Assembly: GCA_027559495.1 (NCBI GenBank)
Contig: JAMXSV010000019.1
Coordinates: 124,001-188,000, forward strand
DNA: 64,000 nt
Direction: 5' to 3'
Origin: Aurifilum marmelostoma
Taxonomy: Eukaryota > Ascomycota > Sordariomycetes > Diaporthales > Cryphonectriaceae
This document shows positions 1-10,859 of the stretch, piece by piece; within the stretch, counting starts at the first letter, position 1, and each line of letters starts with the position of its first letter. The notes beneath the pieces are model-generated. The model was not told the origin of the DNA, searched no databases, and saw only the letters and a program-made list of their open reading frames with translations. Position numbers and translations under genes: made by a program.

Positions 1-176
1 TAGACCTACAGCTTCAGGAGGACCCTGTTTGCGTTGCCGTCGCAGTACCTCTGCTCGCATTGCTGCTGGAGGTATGCCTCAAGGGGGCCGACTGCCTCTG
101 GGTTGTATCGCTCGAGGCCATTTATTATCTGGTGTATCTCGGCCGGCCGCTCTTGTGGATCTTCGTTGTTGGACAT
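1..176 (-). CDS. eIF3k: Translation initiation factor 3 subunit K, first exon (partial gene)
   Basis: This is the 5' end of a gene that runs off the left edge. Translation from the ATG at 176 gives MSNNEDPQERPAEIHQII, then a stretch with NGLERYNPE and LEAYLQQQCEQR, ending in ANRVLLKL. That matches the N-terminal HEAT-like part of eIF3k, where family members continue LLKLYQFNP. eIF3k is a peripheral subunit of the cytoplasmic eIF3 complex that supports 40S recruitment. The frame hits a stop right after LLKL, but a GTAGGT donor lies at 9-4 after the first two bases of the last codon, so an intron (phase 2) explains it. An in-frame ATG upstream at 260 exists; 176 is preferred because family proteins begin near the ERPAEI block. 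It shares a 524-bp divergent promoter with DNA ligase I. Confidence 0.85.
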
Positions 177-700
177 GACGGGCAGCCTCTTGATGTTGAT
201 GCCCTGTGTGTATGAGATTAGGTATGGCCCAGAGGAGTGAGACGCAGGAAGAATAGCCACGAGAAAAGACGAGTAAGGCGCTTAAGTTCGAGAGGTGGAT
301 GCCGCCAGGTCTGTCGTCCTTTCGTTCTTTGACGACTTCGACTTGCTCGGTAGTGGGGCAAGCTCCCGCAGAAACTTTGGCCGGTCGCACTTTCCAAGGC
401 CTTTGTGAGCTTGTTAGCCTGAGAGGTACTAGTGTCACGGAGGACGGTCAAAGTTGGGGGCCGAGCTGACCAATTGACACCGTCCGACTGTGAGCAGGGT
501 TCAGGGGTACGTAGGTACTCGGTGACATCAACCACTCGAGACGATTATTGAGTGAAGGCTACATCTGCCTGTGGCAGCCCAAGGTATTAGCAAGAACACC
601 GAGAGACCTGAAGATGAAGTGACTTAGAGCTCTTCAATGAGGCCGCAGACTGCGCCTCACAAATCCGCCAGCTAACAGGACTCACCATCTCAGCGCAACA
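177..700. promoter_or_regulatory. Divergent intergenic region eIF3k / DNA ligase I
   Basis: This 524-bp stretch lies between two start codons pointing away from each other, so it must hold both promoters and 5' leaders. I see no canonical TATA box and no other gene in it. The short reading frames here are not protein-like. Confidence 0.6.
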
Positions 701-3325
701 ATGTCGAGCCCGGCCAAGAAGCGCAAGCTGAATAACGATGTCAAGCCGCCCTCTAAGGGTCTCGAATACTTCTTCGCTAGACAGAAGCAGAATTCCGACG
801 CACCGGGTCCCAAACAGGCAGTCGAGGATGTGGCGCCCTTGGGAGTTGAGCCTGCCAACGAAACATCTCATCGTGACTTATCAGATGAGGAGCTGGCCAG
901 GAAGTTGCAGGCTGAATGGGATCGGGAGGACGCTCAGGGTGGACAGTTGAATGAAGTCAAGCATGATGCTGTGAGGGAGCAAGCTTCGTCGTCTGACCGT
1001 CCACGTCCAGAAGCCATAAGGATCGGACCAGTGGAGACGCAGAAAGGAGAATCAGAACCCCCCCTGGGACTCGAGTGGAAAAGCACGTTGTCCCTCCAGT
1101 CGATGGCTGATGCGGAGGAGACAGCATCCGCCTCGATTCCCTTAGACGAGAGCCCCTTAACCTTCGATCCGTCCAGGTACATTTCAGATCTACAGAAAGC
1201 CTGGGCGACAGAAGGCGGCGATGCTTCCTATGCCTTGCTCACCCGGTGTTTCGTAATCGTGGGCGGCACCACCAAACGAATAGCGACGGTTGATGCGCTG
1301 GTCAACTGTGTGCGGCTCCTGATCGAGGCAGATCCATCCAGTTTGCTTCCAGCAGTGTGGCTGGCAACCAATTCCATCTCGCCCCCCTACATCTCGTTGG
1401 AGCTTGGTCTGGGCGGCTCGGCAATCTCCAAGGCGCTGAAGCAGGTCTGTGGCCTGGACGGGCGGGCATTGAAGACCATCTACGACAAGTACGGCGACCC
1501 GGGCGACGTAGCTTTTGAAGCAAAGAAGAAACAGAGCTTCACGTTGCGGAAACCGAAGCCACTCACCATCAAAGGCGTCTATCAGTCTCTGGTCAAGATC
1601 GCCAACAGCTCTGGGCAGGGCAGTGTCGAACAGAAACAGCGAATTGTTGATCGACTTCTGCAGGACGCTCGAGGTGGCGAGGAGAGCAGGTACATCGTCC
1701 GGACGCTATGCCAGCACCTCAGGATCGGAGCTGTCAAGACGACGATGCTGATCGCTCTGGCAAGGGCGTTCTTGCTCTCTCGCCCACCAGGTGCCGACTT
1801 TCCTCTTCAGGATCGAAAGGGCCTGGCGGCCATGAAGAAGGAAGAGCTGGCGGAGGTCTACGCCAGAGCGGAAGAACTGGTCAAGGCATGTTTCGCCAGG
1901 AGACCCAATTATAGCGACCTTGTCCCCGTGCTGCTCGAGATTGGTATCACGGATGAGCTGTTGCTGCGCTGCGGTCTCACTCTACACATCCCGCTGCGCC
2001 CCATGCTCGGGAGCATCACTAGAGATCTTGCGGAAATGCTCACCAAATTAGACGGGCGAGAGTTTGCCTGCGAGTTTAAATACGATGGCCAGCGTGCACA
2101 AATACACTGTGATGAAAAGGGAAGGGTGACCATCTTCTCTCGGCACCTGGAAATCATGACAGACAAGTATCCTGACCTCGTCGCCCTGATGCCCAAAATA
2201 CGTGGGGAGGGTGTGGACAGCTTCATCATGGAAGGCGAGGTCGTGGCCATCAATAGGGAAACGGGAGAGCTAAAGACGTTCCAAACACTGTCCAATCGAG
2301 CGAGGAAAGACGTGCAGATCGGTAGTGTAACCATCGACGTCTGCATGTTCGCATTCGACCTAATGTTTCTTAACGGGCAGCCACTACTAGACAGGCCTTT
2401 CCGTGAGCGTCGCAACCTACTCCGGTCCCTATTTGTCGAGGTGCCGCACAACTTTACCTGGGTCAACAGTCTGGACGCTACTTCGCAGGACTCTGAGACG
2501 ATCCAGGAGTTCTTCAAGTCAGCGACAGAGATCAAGTGCGAAGGCATCATGGTCAAGATTCTGGACAACTTACCTGAGCTTGCCTACACAGGCGATGGCG
2601 CCGGTGGGGCGAATGGAGAAGGTGAGAAGCCTCAGCCCGCGATCAAGGGCCCAAAGAGCAAAAAGGCCAAGGGTAATAGCGCCGACCCCGAAGCCGAAGA
2701 TAAAGAGAAGAAACGGGGTCGGAGAAAGCCACTCCTCGCGACGTACGAGCCTGACAAGCGTCTCGACTCCTGGCTGAAGGTCAAGAAGGATTACGGCACG
2801 ACGTCCGACACTCTCGATCTCATCCCTGTGGCGGGCTGGCACGGACAAGGGCGTAAGAACAAGTGGTGGTCGCCCATCCTCCTCGCCTGCCGCAATGAAG
2901 AGACTGGCAGCCTCGAGGTCGTGACCAAGTGTATGTCGGGATTCACAGATGCCTTCTACAAGGCCAACCGCGCTTACTACGACGATGGTGAGGAGACGGG
3001 GGAGCCCAAGAATACAAGCAAGACACAGCCAGGCTTTGTCGAATACAGTGGACCCCAGCCAGATGTATGGTTCGAGCCGCAGGAGGTGTGGGAGATGGCC
3101 TTCGCGGACATCACGCTGAGTCCCACATACACAGCCGCCATTGGGCTGGTGAGTGAGGACAGGGGGCTCAGCTTGAGATTTCCGAGGTTCCTGCGAAAAC
3201 GCGAGGATAAAGGCATCGAGGAGGCGAGCACCAGCGATTTACTGGCCGGTCTGTATCGGAAGCAGGAGACAAAGGGTCCTACCCCTGCACCAAATGAAGA
3301 CGAGGTGCACGTTGAGAATGGTTGA
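701..3325 (+). CDS. LIG1: ATP-dependent DNA ligase I (replicative, Cdc9/LIG1 type)
   Basis: An 874-residue protein from one uninterrupted frame. It joins Okazaki fragments and completes excision repair in the nucleus through a ligase-adenylate intermediate. The nucleotidyl-transfer motif FKYDGQRAQIH holds the adenylated lysine at Lys460; a DNA-binding domain lies upstream (about 140-400), and the adenylation and OB domains follow, including the MEGEVV segment, WLKVKKDY and the C-terminal RFPRFLRKRED block. The first 130 residues are low complexity: a basic KKRKL near residue 6-10 fits a nuclear signal, S18-K-G-L-E-Y-F-F25 is a PIP-box-like PCNA motif lacking the usual Gln, and residues 61-76 resemble a ubiquitin-binding MIU helix. 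An Ala/Gly/Lys-rich insert (about 630-680) interrupts the catalytic core. ATG context is CAACA-ATG. Length is normal for fungal ligase I. Confidence 0.97.
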   Translation: MSSPAKKRKLNNDVKPPSKGLEYFFARQKQNSDAPGPKQAVEDVAPLGVEPANETSHRDLSDEELARKLQAEWDREDAQGGQLNEVKHDAVREQASSSDRPRPEAIRIGPVETQKGESEPPLGLEWKSTLSLQSMADAEETASASIPLDESPLTFDPSRYISDLQKAWATEGGDASYALLTRCFVIVGGTTKRIATVDALVNCVRLLIEADPSSLLPAVWLATNSISPPYISLELGLGGSAISKALKQVCGLDGRALKTIYDKYGDPGDVAFEAKKKQSFTLRKPKPLTIKGVYQSLVKIANSSGQGSVEQKQRIVDRLLQDARGGEESRYIVRTLCQHLRIGAVKTTMLIALARAFLLSRPPGADFPLQDRKGLAAMKKEELAEVYARAEELVKACFARRPNYSDLVPVLLEIGITDELLLRCGLTLHIPLRPMLGSITRDLAEMLTKLDGREFACEFKYDGQRAQIHCDEKGRVTIFSRHLEIMTDKYPDLVALMPKIRGEGVDSFIMEGEVVAINRETGELKTFQTLSNRARKDVQIGSVTIDVCMFAFDLMFLNGQPLLDRPFRERRNLLRSLFVEVPHNFTWVNSLDATSQDSETIQEFFKSATEIKCEGIMVKILDNLPELAYTGDGAGGANGEGEKPQPAIKGPKSKKAKGNSADPEAEDKEKKRGRRKPLLATYEPDKRLDSWLKVKKDYGTTSDTLDLIPVAGWHGQGRKNKWWSPILLACRNEETGSLEVVTKCMSGFTDAFYKANRAYYDDGEETGEPKNTSKTQPGFVEYSGPQPDVWFEPQEVWEMAFADITLSPTYTAAIGLVSEDRGLSLRFPRFLRKREDKGIEEASTSDLLAGLYRKQETKGPTPAPNEDEVHVENG

Positions 3326-3436
3326 TGGATGCTGCAATGAATTTGATATAGAATTGAATTTGGCCCTGTCTCTCCCATCAGGAGGCTAGCTCAATGTCTC
3401 CCAGCGTACAAAACTCTCCTTGACCAATCCACACAT

Positions 3437-4571
3437 TTAATCCTTCCAAGCCTTGTACACGATCTTGGCACCATATGTCTCCCCCTTTTTCAGCACCATC
3501 TGGCTCTTCCACTCAGGCTCGTTGATCGCGTTGACCCAGCGGCTCGGCTCGACACAGAAGCCAGCCCTCGACCCGCGTGCTGGAACGCCGCCGACGGCGG
3601 GGATGTCGATGTACTTGCCCGTGTAGAACTGGAAGGCGGGCTCGGTACTGTACACCTCGAGATGGATCTTACTCTCGGGGTGGTAGGCAGCCACCAGCTT
3701 GTTGAGGGGCAGGCCACGCGTGTCTATGGGCACCGAGCCGGGGTCTGCATTCACGATGAAGCAGTCGTCAACGTCTGGCTCTGTGGCGCCGAGCGTAAAG
3801 GGGTTGTCGTGGCCACCCTGGAATTTGGGGAAGGGCGCCGGTCCAGAGGTCGGGATGCCGCCGGAATCGAGAGGGAGATGGGAGTTGGTGAGGATGCGGA
3901 TCTCAGTGCCCTCGATTGTTGGGCCGCCGGTGAGGTTGAAGTAGCTAAGCATGTCGTCCGCCCTGTTAGTTCTCTCCACGCCACGCAATGCCCTGGAGCG
4001 GGCCGACAAACATCACTGGGGTGGAGACCTCGACAACGTACGAGTGGTTGGTCATGTTGATGGCGGTCTCATCAGCACCGCCGACGAGCTTCGCCTCGTA
4101 CTCCATCCCCAGCACGGTGACCTCCTTGCCGCCCTCGTCTGTCTTGCCAGCCGTATACACCACGCTCGCTTCCACGGTGCCAGGAAACCCTTCATCGCCG
4201 TCCTCGCTGGTCAGGCTGAACTTGACGCTCTCGCCTCCCTCCTTGAGCGTTTGGGTGCCCACGCTGTCCCTCACTCCCACGCGTTCCGGACCCTGCCAGA
4301 CCCGCTTGCCCCAACCCTTGGGTCCTCCATGTAGGTTATTGGGCCCGTTGTTGGCGGCGAGCTTGTAGGATTTCCCGTTGAGGGAGTTGATGGTGGCGCC
4401 AGAGATGCGGTTGGCCACGCGGCCGATGGTTGCACCAAAATGTGCGGTGTTGTGGGCGTCGTAGTCGGCCTGAGAGGAGAAACCCTGGACGATGTTGGTG
4501 CCTGCGATGGGTAGGGTTTGCAGGATCGCGCCCAGGGGCAGAAAAGTGATATCGTCGCTTGTCGTAGACAT
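3437..4571 (-). CDS. Aldose 1-epimerase (galactose mutarotase family)
   Basis: Two exons, 4571-4042 and 3944-3437, separated by a 97-nt intron (GTACGT donor at 4041, CTAAC branch point, TTAG acceptor ending at 3945); the joined product is 345 residues. Splicing restores the family signature TNHSYFNLTGG, which spans the junction in phase 2 and confirms the model. Other signatures are GATIGRVANRI, NNLHGG and GFCVEPSRWVNAIN; the His in TNHSY and the Glu in CVEP correspond to the catalytic acid/base pair of the family. The enzyme interconverts alpha and beta anomers of hexoses such as galactose and glucose, most likely in the cytosol since no signal peptide is visible. It is tail to tail with DNA ligase I, with 111 bp between the stop codons. 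Substrate preference cannot be read from the sequence. Confidence 0.93.
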
Positions 4572-5771
4572 CGTGGGGCTTCTCTGGAAAGCTAGCCGGA
4601 ACCGGGGTCAGTGTGATTGAGGTTCAGCACAAACAGTATCAGGACGAGTAGGACGAGCAGGGAGACGGGGAGAGAGGGGCAGACACGGATTAGACAGTGT
4701 TGCAAAAGGATAAAGTTGTATTTTATGTATGTCCCTATGCCAACCTTGGTCCCACAATACCACGGCGACCACGCAAGACAGCACAGTATCGTGATTGGAG
4801 CGCAAGAAGCGACAGAAATGAAAACAATGGAGACGGAACCGTGGCGCCAGAGTTCAGGCTATTTGCGCAGCTCCGTTCGGGTGCTGGCCGTGGTGCCTGG
4901 TGCTGGTGGTTGGCGGCTGTGTGGGACTGTGAATTCCCTCTGCCAAAAGTGGTTTCATGGCGGGGTTAACTCTGGCTCAGGGTGGGATGACGGCGCGGGG
5001 TAGAGCTCTTGAGGGGTGGGGTGATCCCTGCTCGGGCAAGCTGCCCCCTGACACCAGCTATAGCGCCCCTCCACTTCCAAAACAGAGTGCTACAGTGCTC
5101 TGGACTGGGCTCCTTTAGAAGCAACAGGGCAATTACAGTGATCAGCGAAGCCTGTCCAAAGTCTTGGAATCCGCTCTATTTGTTCAGTGAGGTAGCTCAA
5201 CATTCCTCCCTTGAAAGGCTATTGGATCAAGTAGACTTGACTTGTCCCCGCCCTTGGACCACACCAAGTCCACTTGATGCCAACAATTGAACAGACACAT
5301 TATTAATCACACCAAAAAGAAAAAGGTACCGAGCCACATCCGAACGAATGTAAGAGGCTTGCACATGGATGCATGAGGTGTCACTGCCTTTAGCTTCTAC
5401 TGATATTCTGCCCAAATATGGATTTTCTCTCTTCGACCCCCAGAAAATAAATCCTTGTTCAGGGCAATCACAATTATTGAGTCTTGTCTAGTCAGGCCAA
5501 AGTTAAAGACATGTTGTGATCAAGCTATAGGTCTCGTAGGGACAAAAAGGTCTATGGATTGAATACGCAAGAAGGTAGCTCGGGTGCATACGGATTTTCT
5601 TTTGGCTGTGTTCTTGATGCCTTCTTATTAATGATCTACCTGCTGCACAGCTCGGCTTGCAATTGCGCCCCCCCTCCCTCTCCCCTCCCAACTCATGTCT
5701 AGCTCATGCAACACACGAACTCATGTAACGTTCCTTACCGGCACTATGTGTGTATCCATTCGATGAGCGAA
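4572..5771. other. Gene-free intergenic stretch
   Basis: 1.2 kb between the epimerase start and the 3' end of the CBM9-like gene. Several frames up to 129 codons exist on both strands, but none shows a recognisable motif, a convincing start with splice sites, or protein-like composition. The part next to 4571 must hold the epimerase promoter. Confidence 0.5.
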
Positions 5772-6705
5772 TCAAACAAAGTACACGTGACCAAAGTAGG
5801 GCGTCATATGGAAGTTGATCTCATCAGGAGGGCTCCAGGCACCATAATATTGGGTAGGGAAGAGCTCTGCCGAGGTGACGGTGCGGAAAAAGTTCATCCG
5901 CCAGCGCGTGCCCTTGGCCTCGCCCGTGTCGACGTTGAAGAAGCCCAGTGGGATCTGCACGTGCGAGTACCACAGCCCCTCGGATCTGACGATGGTCGTG
6001 TTGGCGGAGAGCTGATCCGCGACGAGGTCGGTGATGTACGCGTCCGTGAAGGCTGCACCGGTGGCGCGGACCTTGGAGGGGTTATAGATCCATGAGGAGA
6101 AGGTGACGTTGTTGGGGGCTACTTCAAACTCTAGGTAGGTCTGAGGATCGTTGACGCCCCTATACTATATGATGGTGTGTGGCGTCAGCGGCTTGCGTCT
6201 TTTGGAGATCCTGTGGGAAAGCGAAGGAGTGGAGACGGATCGATTTGTGGTCTCGTGCCCTCCTCGAAACCAACAGAGAGGAGAAAGAAACCGAAATACG
6301 CACAATGAATGCCTCCATCACTTCATAATCGTAGATGTCGCCATTGGTTGGGACGCTGGCATTGTCTGGTTTAAGCAAGGTAGTAATGGTCACCTTCATT
6401 AGTCGGCTTGCTGCTGACGAGCGGGGTACTTTGCTGATGTAGGAGCCGGACGTACAGTAGAAATACTCCTCCTGAAGAGCGGTGAAGGTGATGCGGATGA
6501 AGCTGTCATCGTAGCAAAGAGACGCCTTCGTTTCGGGAAAGGCGGCGGTATCGTTGTTGGGGACGGAAGTGTTGTAAGAAATTGTGCCTACGGCAGGACA
6601 TTCAGGCACGTCTAGAGAGGGGACGTCGAGGCCGCGGGCCATCTTCTGAGGCAGAACCGACGCAGTTGCTGCTGCGGCCAGACACAAGAAAGTGAAGCCA
6701 TGCAT
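5772..6705 (-). CDS. Secreted CBM9-like carbohydrate-binding domain protein
   Basis: Three exons by hand: 6705-6456, 6365-6304 and 6164-5772 (introns of 90 and 139 nt), giving 234 residues. The start gives a signal peptide (MHGFTFLCLAAAATASV). The splices join SFIRITFTALQEEYFYY to NASVPTNGDIYDYEVMEAFI and then to YRGVNDPQTYLEFEVAPNNV, all in phase. The C-terminal part, with WRMNFFRT and AWSPPDEINFHMTPYFG, is typical of fungal stand-alone domains resembling family 9 carbohydrate-binding modules (CBM9-like, DOMON-type beta-sandwich). Such proteins are predicted to be extracellular; no catalytic domain is attached and no ligand has been inferred from the sequence. Several N-glycosylation sequons (NTS, NDT, NVT, NTT) fit secretion. 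Another start at 6873 would add 56 unlikely residues and hide the signal peptide. Confidence 0.82.
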
Positions 6706-8954
6706 TTTGGGCAAGAGGAATCGAAGTGGACAATCTGAAATGACTATGAGAGCGCGTTCCTTGTCGTTACTCAAATGGAATCTATCTTTTTGCCAGTCAT
6801 AGAAGTCAGAATGATGAGATAGATGCTGGTGGGGAAAAGGACGATGATATACATCGTAATCTGAAGGCGACATTCGGATGCTACCCTTGTCTTAGATTGT
6901 TCACCGCATCCTGTGATTCTCTGTGACAGTGGAAGGATTACTTGGCATGGTTCTAGTGTGCTTATTGTGGCCTCTTTGGGACGAAATCCTGCGGGTGGCC
7001 AGGCTGCGACACTATGAGCCGTGAATGCAGTGTCGATGTTTTGAGACCTGTAATAGCCACGTTATAGTTGTTTGGTTTCTTCTCATTGCATGAAATTCTA
7101 CATGTTTTTTTTGGGGGGGGGGGGGGGGCTTTGTTAGGTGAGTTTCAGGGGGAAGTATAGTCATAAGATAATCTTTTCCTGCCTCTTGTTCACGGCTGAG
7201 ATCAATCAAAACACCATAACAGGACCGCCCGCATTGTAGTAGAGAAATTTCCTGTCAGGATGTACATTATAGTGCACGAAATTCGTCTGGACGTTAATTA
7301 TTACTGACGTACTGATAAGGGCTGTTCTTCACAGAGTTAATACTACTCTCTCACGAACATGGCAGCACTGGGAGGACGGCGCTGCGCGGGGTACTTGATC
7401 AAACGATGCTCGCTAGTAGTGCAAGCTACACAAAGCAATTAAGAAGCAGGGCTCGCCGATATTTCGGAAAACACAGCCCGGGCTCGTGATGTATAGAAAA
7501 GGTGATTTTGAAAAATAACCATACATGTTCACCTGCATGGGGTCTATTTCCCGAAGGTTGACAGGCTCTTAAAGGGAGGTCTACTGGAAACTGACAGGCG
7601 GGACGGTTGTTTTTTTTTCCTGTATAAGTTCAGACTTGGGTTGGGGCGACGGATCTCAGTCGGTTTTCACGATAGCGGCAAGGCCGGTGGAGCGCGGGTG
7701 ACTCGGAAGGTCGACGCAAGGCAAAGTCGTCTTGGGCGGTCTTTTTTCTCGGCGACTTGCGTCACTTTAGTTGCTGCTAAGATCCAAGGTTCATGGCCAA
7801 ATACACCCGAATCAAGCCTCGGGCCTTCCGGACCTCCGACGAACTGAATGTCCTAGAAAACAGCATGACAGTTCTGAGTACTTTGCGGAGGCAGGAGAGC
7901 AACAATGTATGTTTCTACCCCAAGGGTATGAAAGTATTTGCAATGGATTCTCTTAGGAAGGTCTCTCGTTCAGGAAGTAAGAATTGCCTTGGAGCTGTTG
8001 AATGAAACCACGTCGAATTCTGGACCTAAATTTCCAGGTTTTCGTGTCTCGAACAAGTCACGGGCAGTTTGTCCTTCTCCTTCGAACGCGAGACATCACC
8101 CCACTGGAAAATAGACTTTTTTGCCTTTCTCTTTTTCTCCGCTTTCTTGATTGCCAGCAGCAAGAAGAACTTGTACGTTGAGGAATTTTAACATCGGTCC
8201 CTGAAAAAGGATGACGTCGAGGGATCAAAGGGCACCGGGGGCTATGCATAACCCGAGCAGTAAAAAGTATGACGTCGACAATTCTGGGGGGATGTCCCCC
8301 AAAAACACCTAGTCATGCACCCCAGACGATGCCAACAAAAAGAGCCGCACGAATTTTTTTTTTCACTATGGCTTCTACTGCTTAGTTGTCGTCGCCGTCG
8401 CCTGGTGCGACCAAGAGACGGGCCAGCAGTTCGTGGCTAGCGCCAGGCCTGACAGGATCCAGCTGCCATTCCGTATGGGTGACCCTGTCGTGCCTGGACA
8501 CTGCCTGGGAACGGATCACACGGCGTCTCCTCGGGACAGGTTGATGTCATTGCTCAGACGAAGGGCCGAATATGTTGTTGATCAAGGTGGCCCGGATGGA
8601 TCACGAACATAGAAAAGGAAACCTAAAAACTCTGGCTCCTGTCTGAAATCCAACATCTTACTCCACAGAATTCCCACAATATCCCCGCGAGAATATAGTA
8701 CCCCCGTGGAGGGACATGTGCTGTTGTGACGATCTGGTCCACGAGAAACTCCACACTCCCCGTATTAACAATAACTGACCGCCCCCACAACTGGAACATT
8801 GTTGTGCGGTCCGTTGTGTGGTACAAATAGGCAGGACAGGACCCGAGAAGGACTTCACCCAAATCAGACTGCCTCTCGTGTTCTCTACTTGTTCTCGACG
8901 TGGAACAGTGTACACATACCATCGTCCCCTTTGAGTCCGTATGCCGCCATCGAG
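6706..8954. other. Divergent intergenic region, CBM9-like gene / MFS transporter
   Basis: 2.25 kb with no supportable gene. It must contain the promoters of both flanking genes. The most visible element is a T8G16 homopolymer junction at 7105-7128. Reading frames up to 99 codons show no motif. The last 200 bp upstream of the transporter contain an AT-rich TACAAATAG element near 8822 that might act as a weak TATA. Confidence 0.5.
7105..7128 (+). repeat. T8G16 homopolymer junction
   Basis: Eight T are followed directly by sixteen G. It is one of several long G (or C) runs in this window (18165, 27912, 27923, 29218, 30350, 30691). Such tracts are length-unstable and could form G-quadruplexes; exact lengths may carry sequencing error. 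Confidence 0.9.
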
Positions 8955-10859
8955 ATGTTGGGACTCAACAGCAAAGTCAACTTCGACCATGCAAACCCCC
9001 ATTCTGAGGTGAGCACCGATGCTCGTAAGGAGCTTGCTCACCTGGACTACTCGCCCCTCTCCAGGGTCACCGGGCGGTCCTTCTGCATGGGCGTGCTGGT
9101 GTCGATGGGTGGATTCATTTTTGGGTATGTTTTTCTTTTTCCGATGCTTCGAATTGGCAATAATAAGAGGTGTGTGTGTGTTCACCGGCTGACAATCGTC
9201 CGCACAACAGATATGACACTGGTCAGATTTCTGGTTTCCAAGAGATGCCCGACTTCAAGCAGCGATTCGCCGAACTGCAAGCAGATGGCACCTATGCCTT
9301 CAGCAACGTCAGGTCAGGCCTCATCGTTGGTCTCTTGTCCATAGGCACCCTCGTGGGCGCTCTCGTGGCGGCACCCGTTGCCGACAGGATCGGCCGTCGG
9401 CCCTCCATCTCGATCTGGAGTGCCATCGTCGCCGTCGGCTTTGTCATCCAGGTCGCAGCCTCGACCTCGTGGCAGCAGTTCATGGTCGGCCGTCTGGTGG
9501 CCGGCTTCGGCGTGGGTGCCCTGAGTCTGCTCGTCCCCATGTTCCAGGCCGAGTGCAGCCCGCCGTGGATCCGTGGTGCCCTGGTGTGTACATACCAGCT
9601 CTTCATCACCCTCGGCATCTTCCTTGCCGCGTGCTTCAACTACGGCACCTACACACACCAGATGGACAACTCTGGCTCCTGGCGCATTGTTATCGGGATC
9701 GGCTGGATCTGGACCCTGATCCTCGGCGTCGGTGTCTGGTTCTTCAAGGAAACACCACGATTCGTCTACAGAAAAGGCCGCGTGGAAGACGCCAAGCGCA
9801 CGTTGATGCATGTGTACGGGGCGCCAGAGAACCACTATGCCATCTTCACCCAGATGGAGGAACTGGAGAGCAAGTTCCGCCTCGAGATGCAGACACAGAA
9901 ACAAAACCCAGTCAGGGAGGCGGTGGACATGTTCAAGGCGCCACGCATGACGTACAGAATCTTGCTGGGAATCATGCTGCAGATGTTCCAGCAGCTGACC
10001 GGTGCGAATTACTTCTTTTACTACGGAACGGTATGTACATATGGCTCCTTGGGCATTACCACTTCCCAGGGTGGTATGCATACCTGCGACCTACCGCTGA
10101 TAACTTACTGATAATCCCTTGCAGACGATTTTCACCTCGGTCTCAATCAGCTCCTTCGTCACTCAGATGATCCTGAACGGTATCAACTTTGGTGTCACCT
10201 TCATCGGGCTGTACCTCGTTGAGCACTATGGTCGCCGCAAGTCACTGATTGCGGGCAGCATTTGGATGTTTGTCTGCTTCATGATTTTCGCCTCCGTGGG
10301 CCACTTCGCCCTAGATGTCAAGACGCCCGCCAACACTCCCGAGGCTGGCATCGCACTTATCGTCATGGCCGCCCTCTTCATCCTCGGCTACGCCACGACA
10401 TGGGGCCCGATGGTCTGGACGATTATCGCAGAGATCTACCCATCCAAGTACCGCGCCAAGGGCATGGCCCTCGCCACCGCCAGCAACTGGACGTGGAACT
10501 TCCTCATCGCCTTCTTCACCCCCTTCATCACCGGAGACATCGACTTCGCCCTGGGCTATGTGTTTGGTGTGTGCAACCTGGTTGGTGGCGTGCTGGTTTA
10601 CTTGTTCGTGGTGGAGGGTCAGGGCAGAACGCTGGAGGAGATTGACACCATGTATCTGGAGCATGTGAACCCTCGCAAGTCGGCCAAGTGGACGCCGCCT
10701 CCTGCCGAGGAGATGGCGCGGATCCGGGCTGAGGCCGGGACTGATGAGCCTACAACAGCCTCAAGTAGTCCTCTCGGCGGGGAGAAGGATGCGGGTCCTG
10801 GGGTGTTGGGCAAGGATAACCGTGACACAACACAGGCTCAACACACGGAGGCTGTATAG
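8955..10859 (+). CDS. MFS monosaccharide (hexose-type) transporter
   Basis: Three exons, 8955-9124, 9211-10030 and 10125-10859, both introns with GTATGT donors and in phase, giving 574 residues. The first splice restores FGYDTGQISGFQEMPDF, the TM1/loop signature of fungal hexose transporters. Other sugar-porter signatures are DRIGRR after TM2, the KETPRF block before the central loop, FQQLTGANYFFYYGT in TM7, YGRRKS, EIYPSKYRAKGMA and VEGQGRTLEEID. Twelve membrane segments are expected, placing it in the plasma membrane as a proton symporter or facilitator of glucose-like sugars. The cytoplasmic C-terminal tail (about residues 510-574) is hydrophilic and low complexity. The N-terminal start at 8955 is chosen because a 52-codon upstream extension in the same frame lacks an early ATG and is not protein-like. 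The exact sugar cannot be decided. Confidence 0.95.

Noticed and set aside
1909..2568. 219-codon frame antisense to DNA ligase I
   Set aside because: Ser/Arg-rich shadow of a well-supported gene.
9314..10081. 255-codon frame antisense to the MFS transporter
   Set aside because: Shadow of the transporter exon; very His/Glu/Asp/Arg-rich composition typical of antisense frames in GC-rich genes.
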